A stretch of DNA of 64,000 nucleotides from positions 1-64,000 of the forward strand of contig NZ_VKKZ01000024.1 of assembly GCF_008271745.1 (NCBI RefSeq), read 5' to 3'. Source of the DNA: Rufibacter glacialis (GTDB lineage: Bacteria; Bacteroidota; Bacteroidia; Cytophagales; Hymenobacteraceae). The notes under the pieces were generated by a model. The model did not search any database. It had not been told where the DNA came from and saw only the letters and a program-made list of their open reading frames with translations. The position numbers and the translations under genes were made by a program. Shown piece by piece: positions 33,278-41,094 of this stretch (position 1 is its first letter; every line of letters begins with the position of its first letter).

Positions 33278-33685
33278 TTATTTTCCTTCCTTGATTACCT
33301 TCATCTGCACCGGCACCACGCCGCTGTTGACCATGTCCAGCTTGCGGGCGGCAGACTTGGAAAGGTCAATGATGCGGCCCGGCGAGAACGGACCGCGGTC
33401 GGTGATCATCACTTTGACGGATCTTCCGTTCTGGGGGTTGATGACCTTGACCTTGGTGCCGAAGGGGAGTTTTTTGTGGGCAGCCGTGCGCTTGCCGGGC
33501 TTGTACCGCTCGCCGTTGGCCATTTTGTTTCCCTTGAGTTTATCAGAGTAGTAAGAAGCCTTGCCGGTTTCTGTGTAGCCACGTTTGCCAAAGGCGGGCG
33601 CGCTGGAGGTACAGTTGGTGGTGAAAAAGGCCAGGACCAGCAAACAAAGGAGGTTCCGGAAGAAAAGGAGTGAGGGGTTACGCAT
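33278..33685 (-). CDS. RlpA-like lipoprotein with double-psi beta-barrel
   Basis: This 135 aa protein has a lipoprotein signal with the modified cysteine at residue 25 (AFFTTNC). The RlpA-type DPBB domain follows: GKASYYSDKLKGNKMANGER, LPFGTKVKVINPQNG, VMITDRGPFSPGRIIDLSK. RlpA proteins bind peptidoglycan and in some species act as septal lytic transglycosylases. No SPOR domain is present. The start overlaps the end of the upstream alpha/beta hydrolase gene by 8 bp, so the two are coupled. Confidence 0.92.
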   Translation of the reverse strand: MRNPSLLFFRNLLCLLVLAFFTTNCTSSAPAFGKRGYTETGKASYYSDKLKGNKMANGERYKPGKRTAAHKKLPFGTKVKVINPQNGRSVKVMITDRGPFSPGRIIDLSKSAARKLDMVNSGVVPVQMKVIKEGK

Positions 33686-34370
33686 AAGAAAAGAAGTGCT
33701 GCAAGGCGTGGGCTAGTTGGGGCCAGTCCACTGCCTCCAGGGGGTGCTTGGTATTGGGTAAAACATGGAATTGCCCGTTGGGCAACTGACGGTACGCTGC
33801 CAGAGATTCCTCCACTGAAACCATCTGGTCTTTGTCGCCAACGGCAATACGTACGGGTACCTCCAGGCGGCTAAGTTCATGGGGAGAAAGCAAGGGCTTT
33901 TGGCCCAACTGGTGCATCAGGTGGGCGGTGCGGTACAGAACCTCCTGCCAGTCTTGCGGGGCGTGGCGGGCCTGCAAGACCTGCGCATAGGCGGGGACTT
34001 TGGCAGCCAGCACCTGCGGGTCTAACTTCTGGGTCTCTTTGCGGGCTACCTCCGGGGACCAGTCAAACTTGGTGGCCAGGGTGAAGATCCTGGAGAAACG
34101 CTGAGGCTGTTGGCGGGCGGCCTGCAGGGCCACGTAACCACCCAGGCTGTACCCAAACACCTGCACCCGGTCCAGGCGCTGTTCCTCTAGCCAGTTCAGC
34201 AAAAAGTCTGCAAAACCTTCTATGTGGAACGTGTCGGTGGGGCAAGGGGCGCCACCGTGCCCGGGCAGATTCACGGAAAGGACCGGTAAGTTGTCTGACA
34301 GCAAAGGCAACAGAGGGCCAAATTGGTCTTTCGCGCCCAGCGCCCCATGAAGCAACAGCAGTGGTTCCAT
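33678..34370 (-). CDS. Alpha/beta hydrolase
   Basis: This 230 aa cytosolic hydrolase begins MEPLLLLHGALGAKDQFGPL and has the nucleophile elbow GYSLGG (Ser75), the acid loop VGDKDQMV and a late His in NTKHPLEAVDW. The ATG at 34370 is chosen because it leaves the conserved HG oxyanion motif near the N-terminus; the in-frame upstream extension runs through a family A repeat. The substrate is unknown. It is first in an operon with the RlpA gene. Confidence 0.9.
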   Translation of the reverse strand: MEPLLLLHGALGAKDQFGPLLPLLSDNLPVLSVNLPGHGGAPCPTDTFHIEGFADFLLNWLEEQRLDRVQVFGYSLGGYVALQAARQQPQRFSRIFTLATKFDWSPEVARKETQKLDPQVLAAKVPAYAQVLQARHAPQDWQEVLYRTAHLMHQLGQKPLLSPHELSRLEVPVRIAVGDKDQMVSVEESLAAYRQLPNGQFHVLPNTKHPLEAVDWPQLAHALQHFFSYA

Positions 34371-34413
34371 ACGGTAAGGTACTAGTTCTTGCTTTCTTCT
34401 CCCAAACGCTTTT

Positions 34414-34449
34414 GTTTTACCCCTTATTTTCTGAAAAGGCCCCAAAAAC
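34414..34449. repeat. Family A repeat upstream of the alpha/beta hydrolase gene
   Basis: GTTTTACCCCTTATTTTCTG plus AAAAGGCCCCAAAAAC lies 44 bp before the hydrolase start. Confidence 0.65.
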
Positions 34450-34536
34450 ACCAAATGCTACCTGAAGTCTCCAGGGTGGAATGGAAAGATAGGGCAGCAA
34501 GTAGGGCTGTTGGGTGTAGGCGGGTGACAAAGGAAT

Positions 34537-34571
34537 GTTTCTAGCCTTGTTTCTGAAAAGAGGCCTGAAAC
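34537..34571. repeat. Family A repeat after the GNAT gene
   Basis: GTTTCTAGCCTTGTTTCTGA plus AAAGAGGCCTGAAAC is among the best matches to the consensus, 59 bp beyond the GNAT stop. Confidence 0.8.
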
Positions 34572-34629
34572 CGCAAGAAGTCAGAGGATTTTTGCGATTT
34601 GGCTGCGGCCGGGTAGCAGCGGGTCAGAC

Positions 34630-35064
34630 TTAGCCCAACTTCTTCAGGAAATGGAAGCCCTTGATCACAAACCCTTCGCGCAGGTAGAATTTATGGGCGG
34701 CGTTGTTGACCACGTAGGCATCTAGCATCATGGTTTCACAGTGTTGGCGGGTGGCTTCCTGGGTAAGCCAGTCCAGCAGGAGCTTACCTATGCCTTTAGA
34801 GCGGTGTTGTTCACCTATCACAAAGTTGTCTACCTCTAAATATGGGCCGCTGTACAGTTTGGTGCCTATCCAGAAGCCGGAAAGGCCCAGGCAGGTGGTA
34901 TGGTCAAAGACACACACCATGCGGTAGTGGAGCGGTAGCATCTGCCGGAGCAGGGCCTCATACCGGGCAGGCTCCATGTGCGGGTTCAGGTACTGGATCA
35001 ACGGGAACTGCGCTACCATCTCAGATAGCTCAGTGATCTCCCTTATTTGGAAAGATGTTGCCAT
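34630..35064 (-). CDS. GNAT family N-acetyltransferase
   Basis: This 144 aa protein has the acetyl-CoA-binding motif A (YLEVDNFVIGEQHRSKGIGK, then LLLDWL), followed by MMLDAYVVNNAAHKFYLREGF, the motif B region of GNAT enzymes. The ATG at 35064 (MATSFQIREITE) is preferred over the one 21 bp upstream, which is only 5 bp from the putative -7 box at 35083-35090. The acceptor substrate is unknown. The gene appears to be monocistronic. Confidence 0.9.
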   Translation of the reverse strand: MATSFQIREITELSEMVAQFPLIQYLNPHMEPARYEALLRQMLPLHYRMVCVFDHTTCLGLSGFWIGTKLYSGPYLEVDNFVIGEQHRSKGIGKLLLDWLTQEATRQHCETMMLDAYVVNNAAHKFYLREGFVIKGFHFLKKLG

Positions 35065-35082
35065 GGGGTCTGAAAAAGAAAA

Positions 35083-35090
35083 CAAAAGTA
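35083..35090 (-). promoter_or_regulatory. Putative -7 element for the GNAT gene
   Basis: The minus strand reads TACTTTTG, a fit to TAnnTTTG, 19 bp upstream of the ATG at 35064. Confidence 0.45.
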
Positions 35091-35189
35091 AAAAGAGCGC
35101 GATGGCAGTAAAAGAAATGCTAACAAAATGTTAAAGAAAAAGCACCAGGCTTCTACTACGTTAAATATCTGTTAATTACGGATAAAGCC

Positions 35190-35221
35190 TTGGTTTTAAG
35201 CTAAAATGCCTTTTATATTTG
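35190..35221 (+). promoter_or_regulatory. Bacteroidota promoter with no gene directly downstream
   Basis: TTGG (35190-35193), a 20-base spacer and TATATTTG (35214-35221) match the -33/-7 consensus exactly. The nearest plus-strand gene starts at 35827, so this promoter probably drives the structured transcript described next. Confidence 0.65.
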
Positions 35222-35227
35222 ATCCGG

Positions 35228-35500
35228 TAATTCATTGATAATCAGAGGAGCAAAGAGCTTTATTTTACCGGGAATAGGAAAAGTAAAGTACGTGTAGAGA
35301 CATATGTAGAAGAGGGGCTCTGTTCATGCTCTTACTATATGTGGAATAACCCCTACCGGGGCTGCCGGTAGCTAAACAAAGAGAGGTAAACCAGTGCTCG
35401 GTCCGGCACCAAAGCGTGTTCGGTTTTAGCAGGAAAGTGTCCGGCAACGGACAAGACGGTTGTTGAAAATGGCCTAAAAAAGCAAAAGGAAGCCCTTTTT
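35228..35500 (+). ncRNA. Candidate structured RNA, unknown family
   Basis: Five stems fall between a consensus promoter and a terminator-like hairpin. They are CCGGTAA/TTACCGG (35224-35230 with 35265-35271), ACATAT...AAGAG with CTCTT...ATATGT (35300-35342), CTACCGG/CCGGTAG (35353-35371), GTCCG-GCAA-CGGAC with a GNRA loop (35439-35452), and AAAAGG/CCTTTT followed by T (35484-35500). No coding potential is convincing on either strand. The first stem begins at or just before the expected transcription start. I do not recognise it as tmRNA, RNase P or SRP RNA; a 6S-like or novel RNA remains possible. Confidence 0.5.
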
Positions 35501-35505
35501 ATTAA

Positions 35506-35521
35506 TGGCACGCGACTTGTA
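35506..35521 (+). promoter_or_regulatory. Putative sigma-54 promoter
   Basis: TGGCACG-CGAC-TTGTA matches the -24/-12 pattern TGGCACG-N4-TTGYW with correct spacing. It would start transcription near 35533, giving a leader of about 295 nt before the SH3 gene at 35827. That leader (35522-35826) is very AT-rich and holds no other feature I can name. Confidence 0.5.
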
Positions 35522-35826
35522 ATTCATCTGGCAGAAATCACCACAGAACGTTAGGCGGCAGTAATGCAGGAACAAAAAGCAGACAATACCTGAGGCCAAT
35601 AAAAAAAAGAAAATAATTCTCATCTCTCAAGCAACCTTCTTTTAGAATCGGCATCTATTAGAATATAACACAAACATAAAAAAACAATGATAAAAAAATA
35701 ATAGGCGCTTTTTGTGCCCCTGATCTGTATGTCCTTTTGGTAAATAAAGGTGTTTTAAATGAAGTAATAATATCAAAAAAATAAGAGTGTCTTTCTTGTC
35801 ATTAACCCATTAAAATCTAAAAAATC

Positions 35827-36141
35827 ATGAAACGTTTATTTGTCATTCTCGCCCTTATCTGTGTTCAAGTAGTATCAGGTTTCGCCCAAGGCCCCACCAG
35901 CCGCGTCAACACTGAGAAAGTTAAAATGTACCGTCAGCCCACCATTGGGGGAGAGGTAATGCGCCTTTTGGGTTCTGAAGATGAAATCATAGTGATGCGG
36001 AAACAAGGCCAGGAATGGACATTGGTGCAGATTGACGGCGAAGCCGGCTATGTGCTGAACTCTTACCTGAAAGCTAAAAAAGCCAAAAAAATAGCCTCTG
36101 CCAAAAACCAGGTTTCTCCTGCCAAAAGCGCCAAACTATAG
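35827..36141 (+). CDS. Small secreted SH3-domain protein
   Basis: This 104 aa protein has a signal peptide (residues 1-20, ending SGFAQ), a bacterial SH3-type domain (KVKMYRQPTIGGEVMRLLGS, EWTLVQIDGEAGYVLNSYLK) and a lysine-rich tail (KAKKAKKIASAKNQ). Such domains bind cell-wall peptides or serve as protein docking modules. The gene stands alone behind a long AT-rich leader with a sigma-54-like promoter, suggesting regulated expression. Confidence 0.85.
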   Translation: MKRLFVILALICVQVVSGFAQGPTSRVNTEKVKMYRQPTIGGEVMRLLGSEDEIIVMRKQGQEWTLVQIDGEAGYVLNSYLKAKKAKKIASAKNQVSPAKSAKL

Positions 36142-36193
36142 TAGGTGAAGTACCCGCCTTTCCGCTGGTGGGGTTTGATAAAATAAGTAATCT

Positions 36194-36237
36194 AAAGCAG
36201 AAGGCCCCCTCTGAAAAGAGCGGGCCTTCTGCTTTTA
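36194..36237. terminator. Bidirectional terminator between convergent genes
   Basis: AAAGCAGAAGGCCC pairs with GGGCCTTCTGCTTT around a 14-base loop, lying between the SH3 gene (+) and the next gene (-). Confidence 0.85.
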
Positions 36238-36256
36238 AAGAACATTGGAATATGAC

Positions 36257-37012
36257 TTAATTCTGTGGGGTATAATTGTAGAGTTCAATGGCTTCTGAGA
36301 GCTTGTCTTTCTTCACCAGCCTGAACAGTTGCGGAAGCAGCGAGATGCCCGCACCCACCAACAGCAGCGGAGACACCGAGGAGCCGGAATACCCGCTTCT
36401 GAATTGCTGTGCCACACCCGCCACCATCAGGCCAGCCCCAGCCACGTACATGCCGGTCTGTATGTTCTGGCCTTTTTTGTAGTCATGCAGGCTTTCCATG
36501 CTGCCGGGGTTGTCAGAGAGGGCCACCCGCAGGTTCTTGTAGGTAAGCGGTTGCAGCGGGCCTTTCTCCTTCTCAAAATAATATACCCGCCGTTGGGTAG
36601 GGTACCCATAGCCCCCCATGCCATAACCGCCCATGCCGTAGCCTCCCATTCCTATGCCAATGCCCGGGGAGTAGGAGTTATATTCTGTGCGGTACACGTA
36701 ATAGGTAGAGATGCGCCCAGCCTGTTCCCGTTGGGCAAAGTTGCTGAAGCGGCGGCCGGCATCCACGCGGGCATAATACCCGTCCTGGCTCTGGAAATAC
36801 TTGACGGCTTCTGGGGCGTACCGGAGGGTGTCATCCAGCAGGAAGAAGTTCTGTTTGAAGACGGGGCTTTTGAACTGCAGTCGCTGCGCGTAGACGCGTT
36901 CCCCGTTATGCAGTTCTATGAAAAAAGGCTGCCCAGACGTGACATTCTGGCTCCAGGCACATTCTACTGCTACCCAGCAAAAGAAGACTAAAAAGTATAA
37001 TTTTTTTATCAT
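36257..37012 (-). CDS. Hypothetical exported protein with Gly/Tyr/Met-rich repeat
   Basis: This 251 aa protein starts at the ATG at 37012 (MIKKLYFLVFFCWVAV...); the longer open frame upstream would put extra residues before a normal signal peptide. The signal peptide ends at about residue 22 (CAWSQ). A soluble domain follows, then a repeat of GYGMG units (GIGMGGYGMGGYGMGGYGYP, about residues 122-141), then further beta-rich sequence and a hydrophobic segment near the end (SPLLLVGAGISLLPQLF). The family is unknown; it is likely periplasmic or outer-membrane associated. Confidence 0.75.
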   Translation of the reverse strand: MIKKLYFLVFFCWVAVECAWSQNVTSGQPFFIELHNGERVYAQRLQFKSPVFKQNFFLLDDTLRYAPEAVKYFQSQDGYYARVDAGRRFSNFAQREQAGRISTYYVYRTEYNSYSPGIGIGMGGYGMGGYGMGGYGYPTQRRVYYFEKEKGPLQPLTYKNLRVALSDNPGSMESLHDYKKGQNIQTGMYVAGAGLMVAGVAQQFRSGYSGSSVSPLLLVGAGISLLPQLFRLVKKDKLSEAIELYNYTPQN

Positions 37013-37173
37013 AGCAAATAGAAAACGGAAAAGAGGTATTTCTATGATAAAGCTAAAGAAAAAAAGAGAAACAAGGGTCAAAAATGGATTTTAGGAAAGA
37101 TAAGCGCAACAGCAGGCCCCCATCAAGAGTAAAAAGAAAAGGGCGTACTTGTTTTACCTAACCAGAAGAGACT

Positions 37174-37422
37174 ATGTTCATTGCATTAACTATTTTACTT
37201 ATAATAGCTTTGTTTATCACGGTCTATTACGTGAGGGCCAACAAAGCAGGGGCTTCTTCCCCAGAAGGCACCACCACCCGTATTTCTGGCGGCGGCCCAG
37301 ACCAGCCGGCCACTCCGGGGCAAACCACCAAAACCTCTTTCAACCCGGGCAGTGTGCCAGACGGTTCAGGGCATGACAAAGGCCAGGGCGGCGCAGCCAT
37401 GAGCAGTGGCATGCAAGGCTAG
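37174..37422 (+). CDS. Small single-pass membrane protein, 82 aa
   Basis: An N-terminal membrane helix (residues 2-20, FIALTILLIIALFITVYYV) is followed by a low-complexity Gly/Pro/Ser-rich tail that should be disordered. No family is recognised. It ends before a strong bidirectional terminator, which supports a real transcription unit. Confidence 0.65.
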   Translation: MFIALTILLIIALFITVYYVRANKAGASSPEGTTTRISGGGPDQPATPGQTTKTSFNPGSVPDGSGHDKGQGGAAMSSGMQG

Positions 37423-37470
37423 CTTCGGGCAAAGCGGCTGCCGCAAGAGGCACAGAGGTTTGCCGGGCAA

Positions 37471-37524
37471 AAGCCCGGAAACAGAAAGGCCCCACCAAGG
37501 TGGGGCCTTTCTGTTTCCGGGCTT
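37471..37524. terminator. 24-bp perfect bidirectional terminator
   Basis: AAGCCCGGAAACAGAAAGGC plus CCCA pairs perfectly with its complement around CCAAGG. It separates the 82-aa gene (+) from the Hsp20 gene (-). Confidence 0.9.
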
Positions 37525-37536
37525 TCTGGGCCAATC

Positions 37537-38097
37537 TTAATGGGTGCCATCTTCCTGCGAAAGGGAACCCTGTTTCTTTTTAGCAGAAGAGCCGCTGCCT
37601 TTGGCTTCCTGGCCGGTGGCATTCGTGCCTTTGTTCAGCTGCATGGGCTGGGAAGTACCTTCCCGCACCTCAATGCGTCGGCGGGCCGTTTTCTGCTCAT
37701 CCTTAGGAATGCGTACGTGCAGCACCCCGTTCTCAAACATCGCTTCAATGCTATCTGCTTTCACGGTGTCTGGGAATTGGAAAGACCGGCTGAAAGAGCC
37801 GTACTGGCTCTCAATCAAATGATAGCGCTTGTTTTTCTGCTCCTGGTTGAACTGCCGCTCGCCGGAGATGGTAAGACGGCCTTGTTGGAAATCAAGGTGG
37901 ATGTCTTCTTTCTTCATGCCCGGCAGAGCCATTTCCAGCTCATATCCGTTTTCAGTTTCACAGGTGTCTACCTGCGGACTGAACTTGTTCAGCCGCTCGC
38001 GGCTGTTCACAGTGTCATTAAAAAAGCGGTCCAGCATACTGCTGAAGGTCTGCGGCATCATGTCTTCAAAGCCGCTTCCCAAACGTTGAATAGCCAT
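37537..38097 (-). CDS. Hsp20/alpha-crystallin small heat shock protein
   Basis: This 186 aa protein carries an alpha-crystallin domain (about residues 42-140): ENGYELEMALPGMKKEDIHL, LTISGER, and the conserved GVLHVRIPK near its end. The N-terminus is short, and a long disordered C-terminal tail (about 40 residues, Gly/Ser/Lys-rich) is unusual for the family. It acts as an ATP-independent holdase. A second, more divergent Hsp20 gene lies 148 bp upstream on the same strand. Confidence 0.93.
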   Translation of the reverse strand: MAIQRLGSGFEDMMPQTFSSMLDRFFNDTVNSRERLNKFSPQVDTCETENGYELEMALPGMKKEDIHLDFQQGRLTISGERQFNQEQKNKRYHLIESQYGSFSRSFQFPDTVKADSIEAMFENGVLHVRIPKDEQKTARRRIEVREGTSQPMQLNKGTNATGQEAKGSGSSAKKKQGSLSQEDGTH

Positions 38098-38177
38098 CGT
38101 TTTACATTTTTAAGTGTGAAACATAGAACAGGCAGCCTACCTGCCTCAACTAACTATTTTTCCGTCTCGCTAGGGCC

Positions 38178-38212
38178 GTTTCAAGCCTGGTTTCAGAAAA
38201 AGAGCCTGAAAG
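38178..38212. repeat. Family A repeat between the two Hsp20 genes
   Basis: GTTTCAAGCCTGGTTTCAGA plus AAAAGAGCCTGAAAG is a clear family member. Confidence 0.75.
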
Positions 38213-38245
38213 CCCCTGGCCAGGGACCTTCTAAGCCTTTGTGGG

Positions 38246-38626
38246 TTATTGCTGTTCAATCTCCAGTACCCGGGGGCCTTGGGCTAGGTACGGGATGTGC
38301 ACCCGCAGCTCATGGCCTTCATGCACCACCCGCAGCCGGGTGAAATCTGTGAAGGGCGGCAGCAGGAAATTCTGGTGAAACAGCGGGATCTGCCCGGCCG
38401 GGTGCTGTTCGCTCTGGTGCAGGGCCATTACGGTAAGCTGGTTTTTGTCCAGAATCACCTGGCACTGCTCAGCAGATACGCCCGGCAGCAACACCTGCAG
38501 CACCGCTTCTTTTTTGCGCTTCACCATGTTCACCCGCGGCTGAATCACCCCACCGCCAATGGTGCTGGTTAAATCTATATAATGAGCAATGTTCTGTAAG
38601 AACTTTTTATCTTTAATCAGTTTCAT
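38246..38626 (-). CDS. Divergent Hsp20-like protein
   Basis: This 126 aa protein shows the alpha-crystallin-type order in diverged form: VNMVKRKKEAVLQVLLPGVS (strand 2-3 region with the LPG turn), CQVILDKNQLTVMA and VVHEGHELRVHIPYL in place of the usual GVLxVxxPK. It is shorter than its neighbour, lacks the disordered tail and is probably the first gene of the pair. Hetero-oligomer formation with the downstream Hsp20 is plausible but inferred only from adjacency. Confidence 0.75.
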   Translation of the reverse strand: MKLIKDKKFLQNIAHYIDLTSTIGGGVIQPRVNMVKRKKEAVLQVLLPGVSAEQCQVILDKNQLTVMALHQSEQHPAGQIPLFHQNFLLPPFTDFTRLRVVHEGHELRVHIPYLAQGPRVLEIEQQ

Positions 38627-39167
38627 GACGCTTCTCCTCTGCCTTTCTTATTGTACATAGGCAGTAATGCAAAGGGCATACCAAGGCTGAAAACACGGTT
38701 TTAGGGCGATGTATAAGACAGAATGGCAACATCTGGAAGTAGTATTAATGCTATTTTGGCAGGGTGATGACAGCCGGCTTCCGGGGGTTTGGTAAATTGC
38801 AGCGCGGGAGGTAATTTGAGGGGCAGAAGGTATGTTAGGCTGGAGGGTATTGAACAAGTACCTTCCTGTCTTTCTTGCGTATAAACCAGCTAACAGCGAC
38901 TTTCTATTAAATGAAAAAGCGGTTGTTGGGTGCAATCCCGTAACAGCCTAAGGCGGAAAGAGGGTGGAGGAAGAAGCCAGGGCCGCAGCAGGAAAACCTG
39001 TCTTCCTTCATTTTGACCCTATTTGGTTTTAGGAAAGGAGACCTTGGTGCCTGTCTTTAGGGCAGGTAGTGGAATGACATGGAATTCGCTTACCAACTTT
39101 AGAAGGTCATTCTCTTGGCGGCGCCCTTCGGCCCTGCCAGCTTTTGACCTGGCGTCCGTTTACTCTT
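38627..39167. other. Spacer without a supported gene
   Basis: The region lies between the divergent Hsp20-like gene and the first STAS/SEC14-like gene. A 95-codon frame on the minus strand (38648-38935) has no domain, no plausible N-terminus and no conserved pattern. No repeat of the named families is present. Confidence 0.5.
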
Positions 39168-39593
39168 ATGAGAATAGCATACTTCAAATCAAGCGGGCTT
39201 ACCCTTAGTTATGACCACCAGCATACCGCCTATGCCGTCTGGAACGGGTTCCTGAGCAGCCAGGTATTTCGGGAGTCAGCCTTGAAATGCCTGGAGCTCC
39301 TGGAGGAGAAAGGTATTGAGCGGTGGCTGGCTGACAACCGTAAAATGAAAGCCATACGGCAGGCCGACCAGCATTGGTTTGTAGAGAACATCATGCCCCG
39401 CATCTTGCAGAGTAACCTGCGGCGCATGGCAACCCTAGTATCTGATGATTTATTCAACAAGATGGCCGTAGAGCAGATGCTCAAGCGCGCCGGCCACCCA
39501 GACCACCTGTTGCTCCGTGATTTCCAAGACGAGGCCGAGGCGGTTTCATGGCTCATGGTCTCTTCGCCGGGCCAGGTCATGGCGCAAGAGTAG
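39168..39593 (+). CDS. STAS/SEC14 (SpoIIAA-like) domain protein, tandem copy 1
   Basis: This 141 aa protein (ATG at 39168, MRIAYFKSS) has the fold pattern of small SpoIIAA-like/STAS-SEC14 proteins of Bacteroidota. A first strand with Y-x-x-x-x-x-x-x-x-W (TAYAVWNGF) is followed by a helix (CLELLEEKGIERWL), the conserved ADNRKMK with DQHWF, then PRILQSNLRRMATLVS and a final FQDEAEAVSWLM. Two paralogues follow on the same strand (39815, 40443). Function is unknown; partner-switch or lipid-binding roles are known for parts of the superfamily. Confidence 0.75.
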   Translation: MRIAYFKSSGLTLSYDHQHTAYAVWNGFLSSQVFRESALKCLELLEEKGIERWLADNRKMKAIRQADQHWFVENIMPRILQSNLRRMATLVSDDLFNKMAVEQMLKRAGHPDHLLLRDFQDEAEAVSWLMVSSPGQVMAQE

Positions 39594-39814
39594 GGGTGGC
39601 TGTTGGCGATAAAGCGCTGTTAAACGGCCCTTCTTTCAAAAAGGATCCTTTTTGAATAATTATAGCATATCAAGAAAGTTGGTCCAGGAACAATGCCTTG
39701 TGTTTTCTCCTGGCCCTATGAAGAGGTTCTGGTTGCGTCCCCCGCGCAGAAGTTTCACCTGGCAGATGTGTGGTTGCCCTGGCACTCTGTAAACAAATGC
39801 TATCTGGCTACGGC

Positions 39815-40249
39815 ATGATCTTAAAGAACAGCAACGTTTACTATCAAAGCCCTTCCGTCACCATCTCCTATCATGAGGAGCAGGAAATAGGCCTGTCTGT
39901 CTGGAACAGCCCAGTGGGCAGCCATGAGGTACGGGAGGCAGTGCTTCTGATCTGCCACACCATAGAACGGTTTGGCCTTACCCGGTGGCTCTCTGATACC
40001 AGGAACCTGCGGGCGTTCCAGGAACAGGACCGCCAGTGGACCATGGAGCACATTGCGCCCTCTTTGCTCTCTGGGGCACTTAGGAAGGTGGCGGTGCTTT
40101 TGCCGCCAGACCGCGAGAACAGTGCCCAGACCAACCACATCCTGCACCAGTTGCCAGAAGTTAGGCAGTACCTGCTGATCCAGGACTTTTATGAGCCCCA
40201 GGAAGCCTTGGCCTGGTTGCTGCAGGAGTCTCTACAGCCGCAGCCGTAA
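39815..40249 (+). CDS. STAS/SEC14 (SpoIIAA-like) domain protein, tandem copy 2
   Basis: This 144 aa protein (ATG at 39815, MILKNSNVYY) aligns by eye along its length with the copies at 39168 and 40443: YHEEQEIGLSVWNS, LTRWLSDTRNLRAFQEQDRQ plus W, PSLLSGALRKVAVLLP and FYEPQEALAWLL. The 221 bp to the previous copy contain no obvious terminator. Confidence 0.75.
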   Translation: MILKNSNVYYQSPSVTISYHEEQEIGLSVWNSPVGSHEVREAVLLICHTIERFGLTRWLSDTRNLRAFQEQDRQWTMEHIAPSLLSGALRKVAVLLPPDRENSAQTNHILHQLPEVRQYLLIQDFYEPQEALAWLLQESLQPQP

Positions 40250-40338
40250 GCCCAATCGGTTAAGGGCGTGTTTGGCCAAAAGAAGCAGAAAATCACCTGG
40301 CCCGTCCTTGCTGGCAGACCCGGGCAGATACCCGCATG

Positions 40339-40369
40339 TTGGCTGGGCTGCTTTTTTGACGTACTTTTG
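40339..40369 (+). promoter_or_regulatory. Promoter for the third STAS/SEC14-like gene
   Basis: TTGG (40339-40342), a 19-base spacer and TACTTTTG (40362-40369) fit the Bacteroidota consensus, 73 bp upstream of the ATG at 40443. The third copy may therefore be expressed independently. Confidence 0.55.
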
Positions 40370-40442
40370 CAAAGAGAGGATCTTTCCTCTTGCAGGCCGC
40401 GCCTTCTATGGGGCAGTTCTGCTTTTTTTTTGCCCGTTTTGC

Positions 40443-40859
40443 ATGCCCCTTAACTTACCTTCTGTTTATTTTAAAAGTCATGCTTTTACGGTTAAATATG
40501 ACCAGGAACGTTCATTAGGCACTGCTGTCTGGCGGGGGAAGCTGGCGGGTGCCGATCTGCAGGAAGCCTTGCTGATCTGTGCCTACGTGATGGAGAAATA
40601 CCGCCTTACCCGCTGGCTCGCCGATGACCGGAAGATGCGGTCCTTTTCTGAGGAAGACCAGCGCTGGATTTCAGAGAACGTGGTACCCTCTTACCTGAAC
40701 GGCCCCTTGCGGCGTATGGCGTTCCTGCCCTCAGAAGACAGTAAGCAGGTAGAAGCCATTGAGCACCTCATTGAACGCGCCGGCGACCTGGATGACCTCT
40801 CCCTTAAATGGTTCAAGACCGAAGAAGAGGCCCTAGAATGGCTGATGCGGGCGTTCTGA
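40443..40859 (+). CDS. STAS/SEC14 (SpoIIAA-like) domain protein, tandem copy 3
   Basis: This 138 aa protein (ATG at 40443, MPLNLPSVYF) shares the family frame: YDQERSLGTAVWRGKL, LTRWLADDRKMRSFSEEDQR plus W, PSYLNGPLRRMAFLPSE and FKTEEEALEWLM. It looks slightly closer to copy 1 than to copy 2 in the WLADDRKM and LRRMA segments. It has its own putative promoter. Confidence 0.75.
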   Translation: MPLNLPSVYFKSHAFTVKYDQERSLGTAVWRGKLAGADLQEALLICAYVMEKYRLTRWLADDRKMRSFSEEDQRWISENVVPSYLNGPLRRMAFLPSEDSKQVEAIEHLIERAGDLDDLSLKWFKTEEEALEWLMRAF

Positions 40860-41094
40860 ACACCCTTTGGCCCAAACCTTCTCCGGTTCCTTACCGTCTT
40901 GCCCTTCCTACGCTATTTTCACTAAGTCACTGCACGGAAATGCCCTCCGGTTTATGGGCTGATTTTCTGAAACCCACCTTTTTCTGCAAGGCTTTGCTAG
41001 CTATTTCCTGGCCTTTTCTTCCTGGGGTGTTAATGGCCAGGGCAAGGCCTTGGCAACCGCAACTCTCCCGCCGGGGTGCCGTTTGAGGGGAAGA

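Noticed and set aside
35265-35447. Minus-strand 60-codon frame
   Set aside because: It overlaps the strongly structured plus-strand region with a consensus promoter, and the peptide is Cys/Ser-rich without family features.
38648-38935. Minus-strand 95-codon frame in the Hsp20/STAS spacer
   Set aside because: No domain, no signal peptide and no regular codon pattern; kept as gene-free spacer.
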